DNA of 64,000 nt from JACPDI01 sp035463475 (lineage in GTDB: Bacteria > Acidobacteriota > Vicinamibacteria > Vicinamibacterales > 2-12-FULL-66-21): assembly GCA_035463475.1 (NCBI GenBank), contig DATHTE010000024.1, forward strand, positions 10,116 to 74,115, read 5' to 3'. Positions 8,195 through 15,435 of this stretch are shown one piece after another; position 1 is the first letter of the stretch, and every line of letters starts with the position of its first letter. A model generated the notes under the pieces. That model worked only from the letters and a program-made list of their open reading frames with translations, did no database searches and had not been told where the DNA came from. The position numbers were made by a program, and so were the translations under genes.

Positions 8195-9364
8195 CTACTT
8201 TCCGTCATCTTCGGGCGCGCCACGCGGCCACAGCCACACGGCGGCGCCGCGCACGATTCGCCAGGCATACGAAAAAGGAAGCAGGGCGGCGCTCTTGATG
8301 CCGTAGCGCGCCCTGATGTAGTCGGGCGGCGGAAACAGGTGTTCCCGCAGTAGCGTCAGCCGGGCGGGCCACCCCGAAAGCGTCGCGAGATCCGAGCGCA
8401 GCACATCCAGCTTGCGCATGGGTTTGGCCGCGAAAGCTGCCGATGGCTCTTGCGCGGCCACCGCGCGGCCGCCCATCCGTGCGAGCAGGCGCGCGGTCCC
8501 CTCGCCGCCGAAGCAACGCTCGGCCACGGCGAGCCCTTGCGCGCATACGGCGTTCAGCTGCCGCGCCGCACACAGCGCGGCGAACGCTTCACACTCCGCA
8601 TCGTTAAACCGGTCTGCCAGGAGGTGGATGTCGTGAATCCAGATGAGACGATCGCGCTGGTGGTGCGCGACGCGGTGGATGCAGGCGATCGCGAGGCTGT
8701 GCACGGCGGACGGCGCGCGCGCCGCGTCACCGAGCGGCGCCACCGGCACGGACGCCGCCAGCAGCTCTCCCGACGGCAGGGCGCGCGCGAACACCTGCGG
8801 GTTGCTCACTTCCCAGTGCACGTCGACGACGTGACGCGCCCCGCCGTCCGTCCTCACGTATGTCCCCTGGTGCATCACGAGATCCCCTGAGGTGATGGGG
8901 ATTGGTTCGTAGCCCAGGGCCTCCAGCGCGGCGCCGGCCGACGAACGGGAACTGCGGGCGATCAGGACATCGGCGTCGACGCGCGGGCGCAGCGCCGGGC
9001 TCGCGTAGTGCGTGTAGGCGAGCGCGCCCCCCTTCATCACGGCGGCTCGAATGCCTGCGCGATCCAACGCGGAGAGCACGCGCTCGAGTTCCAGCCGGAA
9101 GATCTCCTCCGCCACAAGCTGCCGGCGCAGCGCGGGCACGAGTCGGTTGCGCAGCGCAGGAACGCAGTCATCGTCGTCCAGAGGCCCGCGCTGCCGCAGC
9201 CGCTGCGCAAGGAGCAGGTGGACCCCCTCCTCGCGCGCCGTGTCGTAGAACCGCTCGGCGTCCACGTCGCCGAGCGCCGGCCACCGGGACGTGGCGTCAC
9301 GCAACAGGCAGCAGAGGCTGTCGATGACGCGCGCCCGATCGAACATCAGTGCCCCGTCGAACAT
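8195..9364 (-). CDS. Nucleotidyltransferase-like family protein (NTP_transf_5 type)
   Basis: This 389-residue protein matches the uncharacterised nucleotidyltransferase family often found near peptide or polysaccharide clusters. The centre contains VMKGGALAYTHY followed by LRPRVDADVLI, the usual K-G-x(8-15)-R-x-x-x-D-x-D arrangement of that family. The rest is helical and Arg/Ala-rich, with no signal peptide or membrane segment. Two in-frame ATGs (9364 and 9346) are separated by an 18-bp tandem duplication, so the true start is uncertain. The phosphatase-like gene follows on the same strand after 70 nt and has its own -10-like site. Function is not known; transfer of a nucleotide to a small molecule or protein is only inferred. 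Confidence 0.75.
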   Translation of the reverse strand: MFDGALMFDRARVIDSLCCLLRDATSRWPALGDVDAERFYDTAREEGVHLLLAQRLRQRGPLDDDDCVPALRNRLVPALRRQLVAEEIFRLELERVLSALDRAGIRAAVMKGGALAYTHYASPALRPRVDADVLIARSSRSSAGAALEALGYEPIPITSGDLVMHQGTYVRTDGGARHVVDVHWEVSNPQVFARALPSGELLAASVPVAPLGDAARAPSAVHSLAIACIHRVAHHQRDRLIWIHDIHLLADRFNDAECEAFAALCAARQLNAVCAQGLAVAERCFGGEGTARLLARMGGRAVAAQEPSAAFAAKPMRKLDVLRSDLATLSGWPARLTLLREHLFPPPDYIRARYGIKSAALLPFSYAWRIVRGAAVWLWPRGAPEDDGK

Positions 9365-9371
9365 TAGTGCC
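9340..9371. repeat. Tandem 14-bp near-duplicate over a start region
   Basis: CGAACATCAGTGCC (9340-9353) and CGAACATTAGTGCC (9358-9371) repeat with a period of 18 bp and differ at one base. The duplication creates two in-frame ATG codons for the nucleotidyltransferase-like gene on the minus strand. Confidence 0.7.
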
Positions 9372-9550
9372 GCGTACCCCCCGCCACTCGCGTGAGACTA
9401 CCGCCAAACCTCTCGCTCCGCCGGGGACAACGCGGCGACGTTCCGCTCATCTCGTCCGCGAGAGCCTCTGCAGTGAATACCGCTGTGCTCGGCGAGGGCG
9501 CGTTGATTGCAGTCCGTTGGTGTTCCGATGCATCAGGAGGAGGAACACCG

Positions 9551-10147
9551 ATGAAATTCGCACTTTCGGTCGCCACCGCGCTCGCGGCTGCAGCGACATT
9601 TAGTCTCGCCGTGTCGGCGCAGACGACAGGACAGCCGTCCGGAGCCAGCCAGCCCGCGAGCTCGGCCATGTCACAGCAGGACCAGCAGGTCACACTGACC
9701 GGCTGCGTGCAACGGGAGGAGGACTACCGGCGCGCGCACGATAAAGGCAGAGGTGGCGTGGCCGGAACCGGCGCCGGCGTCGGCAATGAATTCGTGCTGA
9801 CCAACGTCTCGCCGTCCCCGGCGGGCACGTCGGGCTCGGCGACGGGCACGTCGGGCAGCAGCGCCGGCTATCCATCGAGCTCGTCGAGTTCGTCCGCAAC
9901 CGCGTACGAGCTGACCGGTCCCAACGAGGGACAGGTGGCGCAGTACGTCGGCAAGCGCGTGGAGATCTCGGGCAAGGTCAAGGCCGGTGAGACCGGCGCG
10001 ACGGGCACTACAGGCGGTCCCACCGCGGGCGCGCCCCCGAGCGGCATCGACGTCGCGAGCAAGGACCTCAAGCTTCGCGAGTTCGAGGTCACGTCCGTGC
10101 GCGAATCGTCGTCGCCGGGCAGCTGCCCTTCTTCGTCGCAGCAGTAA
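9551..10147 (+). CDS. Secreted Ser/Gly-rich protein of unknown function
   Basis: The protein has 198 residues. A Sec signal peptide covers residues 1-24 (MKFALSVATALA start, cleavage expected after VSAQ). The mature part has a short conserved-looking segment, VTLTGCVQREEDYRRAHDKG, then a long low-complexity stretch of Ser, Gly, Thr and Ala. Near the end comes YELTGPNEGQVAQYVGKRVEISGKVK, split here by a few residues, which resembles an OB-like segment as in secreted DUF5666-type or stress proteins. The ATG at 9551 is preceded by GGAGGAGGAAC, an excellent ribosome-binding site, so the longer open frame upstream is not used. It is divergent from the nucleotidyltransferase gene. Function unknown. 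Confidence 0.75.
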   Translation: MKFALSVATALAAAATFSLAVSAQTTGQPSGASQPASSAMSQQDQQVTLTGCVQREEDYRRAHDKGRGGVAGTGAGVGNEFVLTNVSPSPAGTSGSATGTSGSSAGYPSSSSSSSATAYELTGPNEGQVAQYVGKRVEISGKVKAGETGATGTTGGPTAGAPPSGIDVASKDLKLREFEVTSVRESSSPGSCPSSSQQ

Positions 10148-10168
10148 CCTGCGCACCGCGCATCTCGG

Positions 10169-10196
10169 CCGCGGGCGGAGACACATCCGTCCGCGG
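10169..10196. terminator. Strong hairpin between convergent genes
   Basis: CCGCGGGCGGA (10169-10179) and TCCGTCCGCGG (10186-10196) pair over 11 bp with one G-U wobble and a 6-nt loop. It lies 21 nt after the secreted-protein stop and 23 nt from the converging Mo-subunit stop. There is no T-run, so it may halt or stabilise transcripts rather than act as a classic intrinsic terminator. Confidence 0.5.
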
Positions 10197-10218
10197 TCGA
10201 CTATTCACCCGCGAGCGA

Positions 10219-12432
10219 TCACGCCTGCGTCGGCCGGTCCACCTTCTGCACCGCAGCTTTCACGCGGGCCGGCGTCATCGGCAGGCGATACAACCGCGCT
10301 CCGGTTGCGTCGAAGATCGCGTTCGCGATGACCGCCCCCATCGGAACGATGGCGGGCTCGCCGCCTCCCTGCGCGGCGATCTCCGGCGCGCTCACGATGA
10401 CTGCATCGATGCGAGGCACCCACGAGAACCGCGGCAGCTCGTAGCTGTCGAAGTTCCGGTTGAGGACCGCGCCCCCCTTGAACTGCACCTCCTCTGACAG
10501 CGCGTAGCCCAGGCCCATCGTGAGGCAGCCTTCGATTTGCTGCCGCGCGCCGCCGGGGTTCACGACAACGCCCATCTCCTGCGCGCAAGCGACACGCTTC
10601 ACCTGGACGTGTCCGGTCTCTTTCGCGACTGCGACTTCCGCCATGAGCGCGACGTACGTCCCCGCATCGATCCCGCAGGCGACGCCGACGCCGCGGCCGC
10701 TCGGCGCCGGCTTCGGCGTCCAGCCAAACAGCTTTGCCGCCGCCTCGACGACGCGCCGCATGCGCGGATCCACGAGGTGCTTGAGGCGGAACTCGACCGG
10801 ATCGAGCCGGACCCGTGCCGCGAGGACGTCGATGTGCGACTCGCGCGCGAACGCGTTCGTATTGTTGCCGGGCGCGCGCCAAGGGCCGACGGCAAACGGA
10901 TGCAGGCCCGGTGTCCCCGGCCCGCCCCAGCTGCCGCGAACGACCGTCCTGTGGTGCGGGATGTTGTAGAACTGCGCCGCGCCGCGCTCGCCCGCGCAGT
11001 ACACGAGGTAATCCCACAGCACGATCTCGTTCGCCGCGTTCAGGCCCGAACGGATCTTGATCACGGCCGCCGGCCGGAAGGTGTCGAAGAAGAACTCCTC
11101 GTCGCGGCTCCACTGCACCCGCACGGGCGTGCCGGTCAGCATCGCGAGCCGCGCCGCTTCGACCCCCTGGCGCGAGGCGGACTTGCCGCCAAACCCGCCT
11201 CCCACGTAGGTCGTGATGACCCGCACCTTGTCGGCGGGCAACCGTAACGCCTGCATGATCTGGTTCTTGAGCGGGAAGGGTGTCTGGGTGCCGGCCCACA
11301 CCGTTGCTTTCCCATTCTCGACTGCAGCCACCGCGGCGTGCGGCTCGATTGGCGCGTGCGCCACGTAGCTGTCCAGATACGTTTCGTCGAGCACGACCGT
11401 CGCGAGCGTCGCGCCTTCGTCCAGCGACCCCCCCTCCGCGGCGATCTGCGGGGGCGGCGCCGCTTTCATCAGGTAGTCGAAGATCGTCGCGTTGTCCACG
11501 GGCGGATCGTGGCGGGTCCACTCCGCCTTGATGAGCGCGAGCGCGGCGTCCGCCTCGTCTCGATGTCGATGCAGCACGGCCACCATGTCGCCGTCTCGAA
11601 CGACCTTCACGCCGGCAATTTTTTGCGCCGCCGAGACGTCGACGGAAGCGAGCGTTGCGCCGTGCGCGGGAGGCCGCAGGACACGGGCGTGCAGCGCGCC
11701 GCCCGGCGGGACGATGTCTCCAGCGTACTTGGCGCGCCCCGTCACCTTGTCCATCCCGTCGCGGCGCGGCGCCGTCTGTCCCACGACGCTGAACGCGGAA
11801 GCCGCCTTGAGTGGCGGCCTGGCGGTCAACGTGCGCTCGATCCGCTTCCCTTCGGTCAATTGCGCGTAGGTGATGGTTTTGCCCGCGCCGCCCGCGGCTC
11901 GCACCGTGCCGCCGCTCACGGTCAGCCGGTCGATCGGGACCTGCAGCCGTTCTGCTGCAAGCTCCAGAAGCGCCGCGCGCGCTTCCGCGGCGGCCTGTCG
12001 CAGGACCGGACCGAACTGCCGCACGCTGAGCGAGCCGAACGTGCCCATGTCCCACGGGCACAGATCCGTGTCGCCCATCACGATGTCCACCGCGTCGAGC
12101 GAGACGTCGAGCTCCTCGGCGAGGAGCTGCGGGAGCGACGTCATCGCTCCCTGCCCGAGTTCTACCTTCCCGACCAGGCACGTCACGCGGCCGTTGGCGC
12201 CAACGTGGAGGTACGCGTTGAGGTCGGTCGGGTAGCCCTGGCGCCCCGCCGGAAGTCGTACGGGTTCCTGCACGGCGTCCGCTGGATCGATCGCGAAGAG
12301 CACGATCAGGCCGGTGGCCGTGAGCTTGACGAAGTCGCGCCGGTCCAACGGAAAACTCGTCGGTCCATCAACGACGAGCTCGTTGTCATCGTCGCGAAGG
12401 CCGGCTGGCGTGAGGAGATCGTCCGGTCTCAT
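10219..12432 (-). CDS. IorB-type molybdenum hydroxylase large subunit
   Basis: This is the Mo-cofactor subunit (737 residues) of a two-component molybdenum hydroxylase like isoquinoline 1-oxidoreductase. It carries a twin-Arg segment (LDRRDFVKLTATG, about residues 29-41) before a hydrophobic stretch, consistent with export. Recognisable motifs are GKVELGQGAMTSL, the VVGQTAPRRDGMDKVTG hammerhead start, GGGFGGKSASRQG, and the C-terminal GGGEPAIVPMGA bearing the catalytic Glu. The start ATG 12432 overlaps the stop of the 2Fe-2S gene (ATGA), which fixes it; the open frame upstream is a shadow of that gene. There is no FAD subunit, which is normal for the IorAB class; electrons usually go to a cytochrome, and none is encoded beside it. 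Confidence 0.88.
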   Translation of the reverse strand: MRPDDLLTPAGLRDDDNELVVDGPTSFPLDRRDFVKLTATGLIVLFAIDPADAVQEPVRLPAGRQGYPTDLNAYLHVGANGRVTCLVGKVELGQGAMTSLPQLLAEELDVSLDAVDIVMGDTDLCPWDMGTFGSLSVRQFGPVLRQAAAEARAALLELAAERLQVPIDRLTVSGGTVRAAGGAGKTITYAQLTEGKRIERTLTARPPLKAASAFSVVGQTAPRRDGMDKVTGRAKYAGDIVPPGGALHARVLRPPAHGATLASVDVSAAQKIAGVKVVRDGDMVAVLHRHRDEADAALALIKAEWTRHDPPVDNATIFDYLMKAAPPPQIAAEGGSLDEGATLATVVLDETYLDSYVAHAPIEPHAAVAAVENGKATVWAGTQTPFPLKNQIMQALRLPADKVRVITTYVGGGFGGKSASRQGVEAARLAMLTGTPVRVQWSRDEEFFFDTFRPAAVIKIRSGLNAANEIVLWDYLVYCAGERGAAQFYNIPHHRTVVRGSWGGPGTPGLHPFAVGPWRAPGNNTNAFARESHIDVLAARVRLDPVEFRLKHLVDPRMRRVVEAAAKLFGWTPKPAPSGRGVGVACGIDAGTYVALMAEVAVAKETGHVQVKRVACAQEMGVVVNPGGARQQIEGCLTMGLGYALSEEVQFKGGAVLNRNFDSYELPRFSWVPRIDAVIVSAPEIAAQGGGEPAIVPMGAVIANAIFDATGARLYRLPMTPARVKAAVQKVDRPTQA

Positions 12433-12905
12433 CGCGCGCCTCCCTTCATCGCGGCCGCTGCCGACTCGATCGCCTCGACGATGCGGACGTGCGCTCCACA
12501 GCGGCACAGGTGTCCTTCCATCTGCGTCACGATGTCTGCGCGCGTCGCGCGCGGGTGTTCGAGCAGGAAAGCGCAGGCCCCGAGGATCATGCCCGGCGTG
12601 CAGTAGCCGCACTGGTACGCGGCGTGCTCCAGGAACGCCTGCTGTACCGGGTGCAACCGGCCCGCCGTGGCGAGTCCCTCGATGGTCGTCACGTTTTTTC
12701 CGGCTACCTCGCCAACCGCGGTGACACACGACCGTACGGCCTGGTTGTTCACGAGCACGGTGCAGGCGCCGCAGTGGCCTTCGCCGCAGCCGAATTTCGA
12801 GCCGGTCAGCCCGAGATCGTCGCGCAGCACCCACAGCAGCTGGCGGTCCGGGCTGACGGTGAGGCTCGTCGATGAGCCATTGAGCGTGAATGAAACAGGG
12901 CGCAT
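12429..12905 (-). CDS. IorA-type 2Fe-2S subunit
   Basis: This 158-residue iron-sulfur subunit has the complete set of cluster ligands: CGEGHCGACTV with a fourth Cys in AVRSC, and QCGYCTPGM with HLCRCG. It is of normal length, unlike the extended 2Fe-2S subunit encoded at 2675, and has no signal peptide. ATG 12905 is preceded by GGGAGGAGC, so the longer frame beginning at 12977 is not needed. It pairs with the overlapping large-subunit gene and is transcribed divergently from msrB across 132 bp. The role is electron transfer from the Mo site; the substrate is unknown. Confidence 0.9.
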   Translation of the reverse strand: MRPVSFTLNGSSTSLTVSPDRQLLWVLRDDLGLTGSKFGCGEGHCGACTVLVNNQAVRSCVTAVGEVAGKNVTTIEGLATAGRLHPVQQAFLEHAAYQCGYCTPGMILGACAFLLEHPRATRADIVTQMEGHLCRCGAHVRIVEAIESAAAAMKGGAR

Positions 12906-13037
12906 GAAGGCATGCTCCTCCCGGAAAAGGCTTGAATTGAAGGGCTGTGAGCGCAGTGTCGGGCCGGCGGCCGGCAATTGTCAACGGAAAACCCCGGCGG
13001 CGCGTCGTGATAGGGTTCCTCGGGAGGAGAGCATCAC

Positions 13038-13439
13038 GTGGCGGACGAGCGTTCCCCGGTCGTGAAGTCCGACGAAGAATGGCGGCGCATCCTGACCCCT
13101 GAACAATACGCGGTGCTTCGGGAGCACGCCACGGAGCGACCGGGATCCTGCGCGCTGCTGGCGGAGCACCGGCCGGGCACCTTCAGATGCGCCGGTTGCG
13201 GGCAGTCCCTGTTCGTGGCGGACCGGAAGTTCGAGAGCGGCACGGGATGGCCCAGCTTCTTCGCGCCGCTCGAGGGCGCGATCGGAACGACGGCGGACCG
13301 CACCTACGGCATGGTCCGCACCGAGGTGCACTGCAGCGCCTGCGGCGGCCATCTCGGGCACGTGTTCGAAGACGGCCCGCCGCCAACGGGGCGTCGGTAC
13401 TGCATCAACGGCGTCGCGCTGAAGTTCGAACCGCGCTAG
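13038..13439 (+). CDS. msrB: Peptide-methionine (R)-S-oxide reductase
   Basis: MsrB reduces methionine-R-sulfoxide in proteins. The 133-residue chain has both zinc-binding CxxC pairs (Cys51/Cys54 in CAGCGQ and Cys99/Cys102 in CSACGG), the substrate-site GTGWPSF, and the catalytic Cys122 in RYCING. The usual RYCxNS reads RYCING. It is cytoplasmic, with no signal peptide. The GTG start at 13038 follows GGGAGGAG. It is divergent from the IorAB-like operon and followed after 73 nt by mscL. Confidence 0.93.
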   Translation: MADERSPVVKSDEEWRRILTPEQYAVLREHATERPGSCALLAEHRPGTFRCAGCGQSLFVADRKFESGTGWPSFFAPLEGAIGTTADRTYGMVRTEVHCSACGGHLGHVFEDGPPPTGRRYCINGVALKFEPR

Positions 13440-13512
13440 TGTGACGATCGGCGGTCCTTTTGCGTTACCCTCTACGGCGCGCGCCCGCGTCGGCGTGCGA
13501 AAGGAGCACGCG

Positions 13513-13971
13513 GTGTGGAAAGAGTTCCGTGAGTTCATCGCCCGAGGCAACGTCGTCGATCTCGCGGTTGGAGTCATCATCGGCGCCGCGTTCGGGAAGA
13601 TCGTGACCACCCTGGTCGAAGGGGTGATCATGCCGCCGATCGGACTGGCGATCGGCGACATCGACTTCGCGAGCCTGTTCTTCGTGCTGGATTCCTCGAA
13701 GGGCACACCCGCGTCGCTCGCCGAGGCGAAGACCGGGGGCGTCCCGGTGATTGCCTACGGGCAACTGCTGAACGACATCGTCACGTTCCTCATCATCGCC
13801 TTCGCCGTGTTCCTGCTGGTGAAGCAGGTGAACCGGATCAAGAGCTCTGTGGACAGACCCGCCGCGGCGCCCGCACCGACCACGCGCGATTGCCCGTACT
13901 GCGCCTCGGCGATTTCGGTCAAGGCGACGCGCTGCCCGCATTGCACGTCCCAGGTGTCCGCGGCGCCATAG
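13513..13971 (+). CDS. mscL: Large-conductance mechanosensitive channel with C-terminal zinc ribbon
   Basis: MscL opens under membrane tension to release solutes. The N-terminus (KEFREFIARGNVVDLAVGV) and first transmembrane helix (VIIGAAFGKIVTTLV) are canonical, and a second helix lies near NDIVTFLIIAFAVFLLVKQV. After a Pro/Ala linker the last 30 residues hold CPYC and CPHC, a probable zinc ribbon in place of the usual helical bundle. GTG 13513 follows AAAGGAG, giving 152 residues and placing the conserved start correctly; upstream in-frame sequence is noncoding. The gene appears to be its own transcription unit or to be co-transcribed with msrB. Confidence 0.93.
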   Translation: MWKEFREFIARGNVVDLAVGVIIGAAFGKIVTTLVEGVIMPPIGLAIGDIDFASLFFVLDSSKGTPASLAEAKTGGVPVIAYGQLLNDIVTFLIIAFAVFLLVKQVNRIKSSVDRPAAAPAPTTRDCPYCASAISVKATRCPHCTSQVSAAP

Positions 13972-14158
13972 GGCCGACAGCCGGCCTCGTGGCAGGGTGC
14001 CGGCGGGGCGTCGGACACGCCGGAAACCCGCCGTCCTGCGAGAGAGAATCGCTGGATTTGCTCCGAAAACGGCCCGATCCGGGGGCGGCTGCTGGCAGGC
14101 GCGATGCACCGGCCTGAACCGGCGCCGCCGCCCGGCCGCGCCGTCACAAGGAGCGCCC

Positions 14159-14833
14159 ATGAGCACAGTTGAAACCCCGGTCTCCCCAGGACTCCCGCGC
14201 CTCGGCGCGGCCGCCCCGTCTTTCGAGGCGGAGACCACGCACGGCACCCTGCGCATCGAGGACTTCAGAGGAAGCTGGGTGATTCTCTTCTCTCACCCCG
14301 CGGACTTCACGCCCGTCTGCACGACGGAGTTCATCGCCTTCGCGAAGCTCGCGCCCGAACTGCGAAAGCGCAACGTGGAGCTGATTGGCCTGAGCATCGA
14401 CAGCACGTTCTCGCACATCGCGTGGGTGCGGAACATCGAGCAGACGTTCGGCGTGAAGATCCCGTTCCCGGTGATCGCGGATCTCGACAAGCGGGTCGCG
14501 ACGCTCTACGGCATGATCATGCCCGGGGAAAGCAAGACGGAGACGAGCCGCTGCGTGTTCGTGATCGACCCCAACGGCACCATTCGCGCCATGATCTACT
14601 ACCCGCTGACCACGGGCCGGAACGCGGAAGAGTTGCTCCGCCTGATCGACGCCCTGCAGGTTACCGATCGCCATAGCGTCGCGACGCCGGCGAACTGGCG
14701 GCCGGGCGATCCGGTGATCGTGCCTCCGCCGAAGACCACCGAGGACGCGGAGGCGCGGCTCAAGGCGGGGTACGCGTGCAAGGACTGGTACTTCTGCACG
14801 AAAGAGGTGGACGCCCTGAAGGAGAGTGTGTGA
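14159..14833 (+). CDS. Peroxiredoxin (Prx6-like, with C-terminal Cys pair)
   Basis: This 224-residue thiol peroxidase reduces H2O2 or organic peroxides. The peroxidatic Cys54 lies in PADFTPVCTTEF, the Prx6/1-Cys signature. The C-terminal arm contains CKDWYFC, whose cysteines could serve as resolving residues as in archaeal-type enzymes of this group. ATG 14159 follows AAGGAG; the longer upstream frame is not needed. The stop overlaps the start of the next small winged-helix gene (TGATG), implying translational coupling and a joint function, possibly redox-responsive control. Confidence 0.92.
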   Translation: MSTVETPVSPGLPRLGAAAPSFEAETTHGTLRIEDFRGSWVILFSHPADFTPVCTTEFIAFAKLAPELRKRNVELIGLSIDSTFSHIAWVRNIEQTFGVKIPFPVIADLDKRVATLYGMIMPGESKTETSRCVFVIDPNGTIRAMIYYPLTTGRNAEELLRLIDALQVTDRHSVATPANWRPGDPVIVPPPKTTEDAEARLKAGYACKDWYFCTKEVDALKESV

Positions 14834-15060
14834 TGGCCTGCCTGAACAGCGACGGCACGCCGACGGTGGTCGCGGCGCAGCTGCTCGTCGCGCTGGCGAC
14901 GGCGGAGGACCCGACCGACCTGGCAATCGCGACCGGGCTGCCGATGTACCGCGTGCGCAGCGGGCTGCGCGAGATGGAGCGGGCCGGGCTCGTGGAGGCG
15001 ATTGGCGACGGCTACATGCTGACGTCGCGCGGCCGTGAGTTGCTCGCGGCCCGCGTGTAG
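14833..15060 (+). CDS. Small winged-helix DNA-binding protein
   Basis: The 75-residue protein has the pattern of a minimal winged helix-turn-helix: helix PTVVAAQLLVALAT, helix-turn-helix DLAIATGLPMYRVRSGLREMERAGLV, and a wing around IGDGYMLTSRGRELL. It most resembles MarR/ArsR- or IclR-like HTH domains without any effector domain. One Cys (residue 3) is near the N-terminus. The start overlaps the peroxiredoxin stop, so the two are translationally coupled. It may regulate the peroxiredoxin, but no operator was identified. Confidence 0.7.
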   Translation: MACLNSDGTPTVVAAQLLVALATAEDPTDLAIATGLPMYRVRSGLREMERAGLVEAIGDGYMLTSRGRELLAARV

Positions 15061-15435
15061 CGAGCGCGCCGTGCACCGACGGGGCTAAGAAGACAGCAGG
15101 CACCGCTCTCGTGAACGGGCACCGCGGAAGTTCTCCCCGACAAGCCGGACCGGAGTTGACCGGCGTCAGCTTCCGCGTCCTGCTGCCTTCCCTGAGCCCA
15201 CGCAGCCCAGCAGCAACGCCCGTGCCCGTGTGGTCGGCGGATCGGGCGTCGAAAAGCCCCTGAATTCCCCCTCCACCCTTTGGAATCCATCAAAAGTCGT
15301 CGCCAAGCCCTTGCCTGGCGGCCAACGCGTTGGCCCGCAAACCTGGGACACAGTCCCACGGCTGTCTTGTTCGCCGCCGCCCGTTCCATTACGATCGCCC
15401 TTCCTTCTCGGTTGTCTCGGCAGGGAGATCTCGAC
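15061..15435. other. 375-bp intergenic region with two dyad symmetries
   Basis: No convincing gene lies here. It contains a perfect 16-bp palindrome, GGCCAACGCGTTGGCC (15320-15335). Eight bases further is a hairpin TGGGAC-ACA-GTCCCA (15344-15358). An outer pair GCGGAAG (about 15124) and CTTCCGC (about 15172) frames a GC-rich segment. The palindromes sit about 80-115 bp before the Asp-box protein start and could be operator or terminator elements; no clear -10/-35 was identified. Confidence 0.5.

Noticed and set aside
12433..12984. Natural fusion of the IorA-like and IorB-like genes
   Set aside because: The long minus-strand frame upstream of 12432 is a different frame from the real 2Fe-2S gene and lacks its Cys motifs; the ATGA overlap shows two genes.
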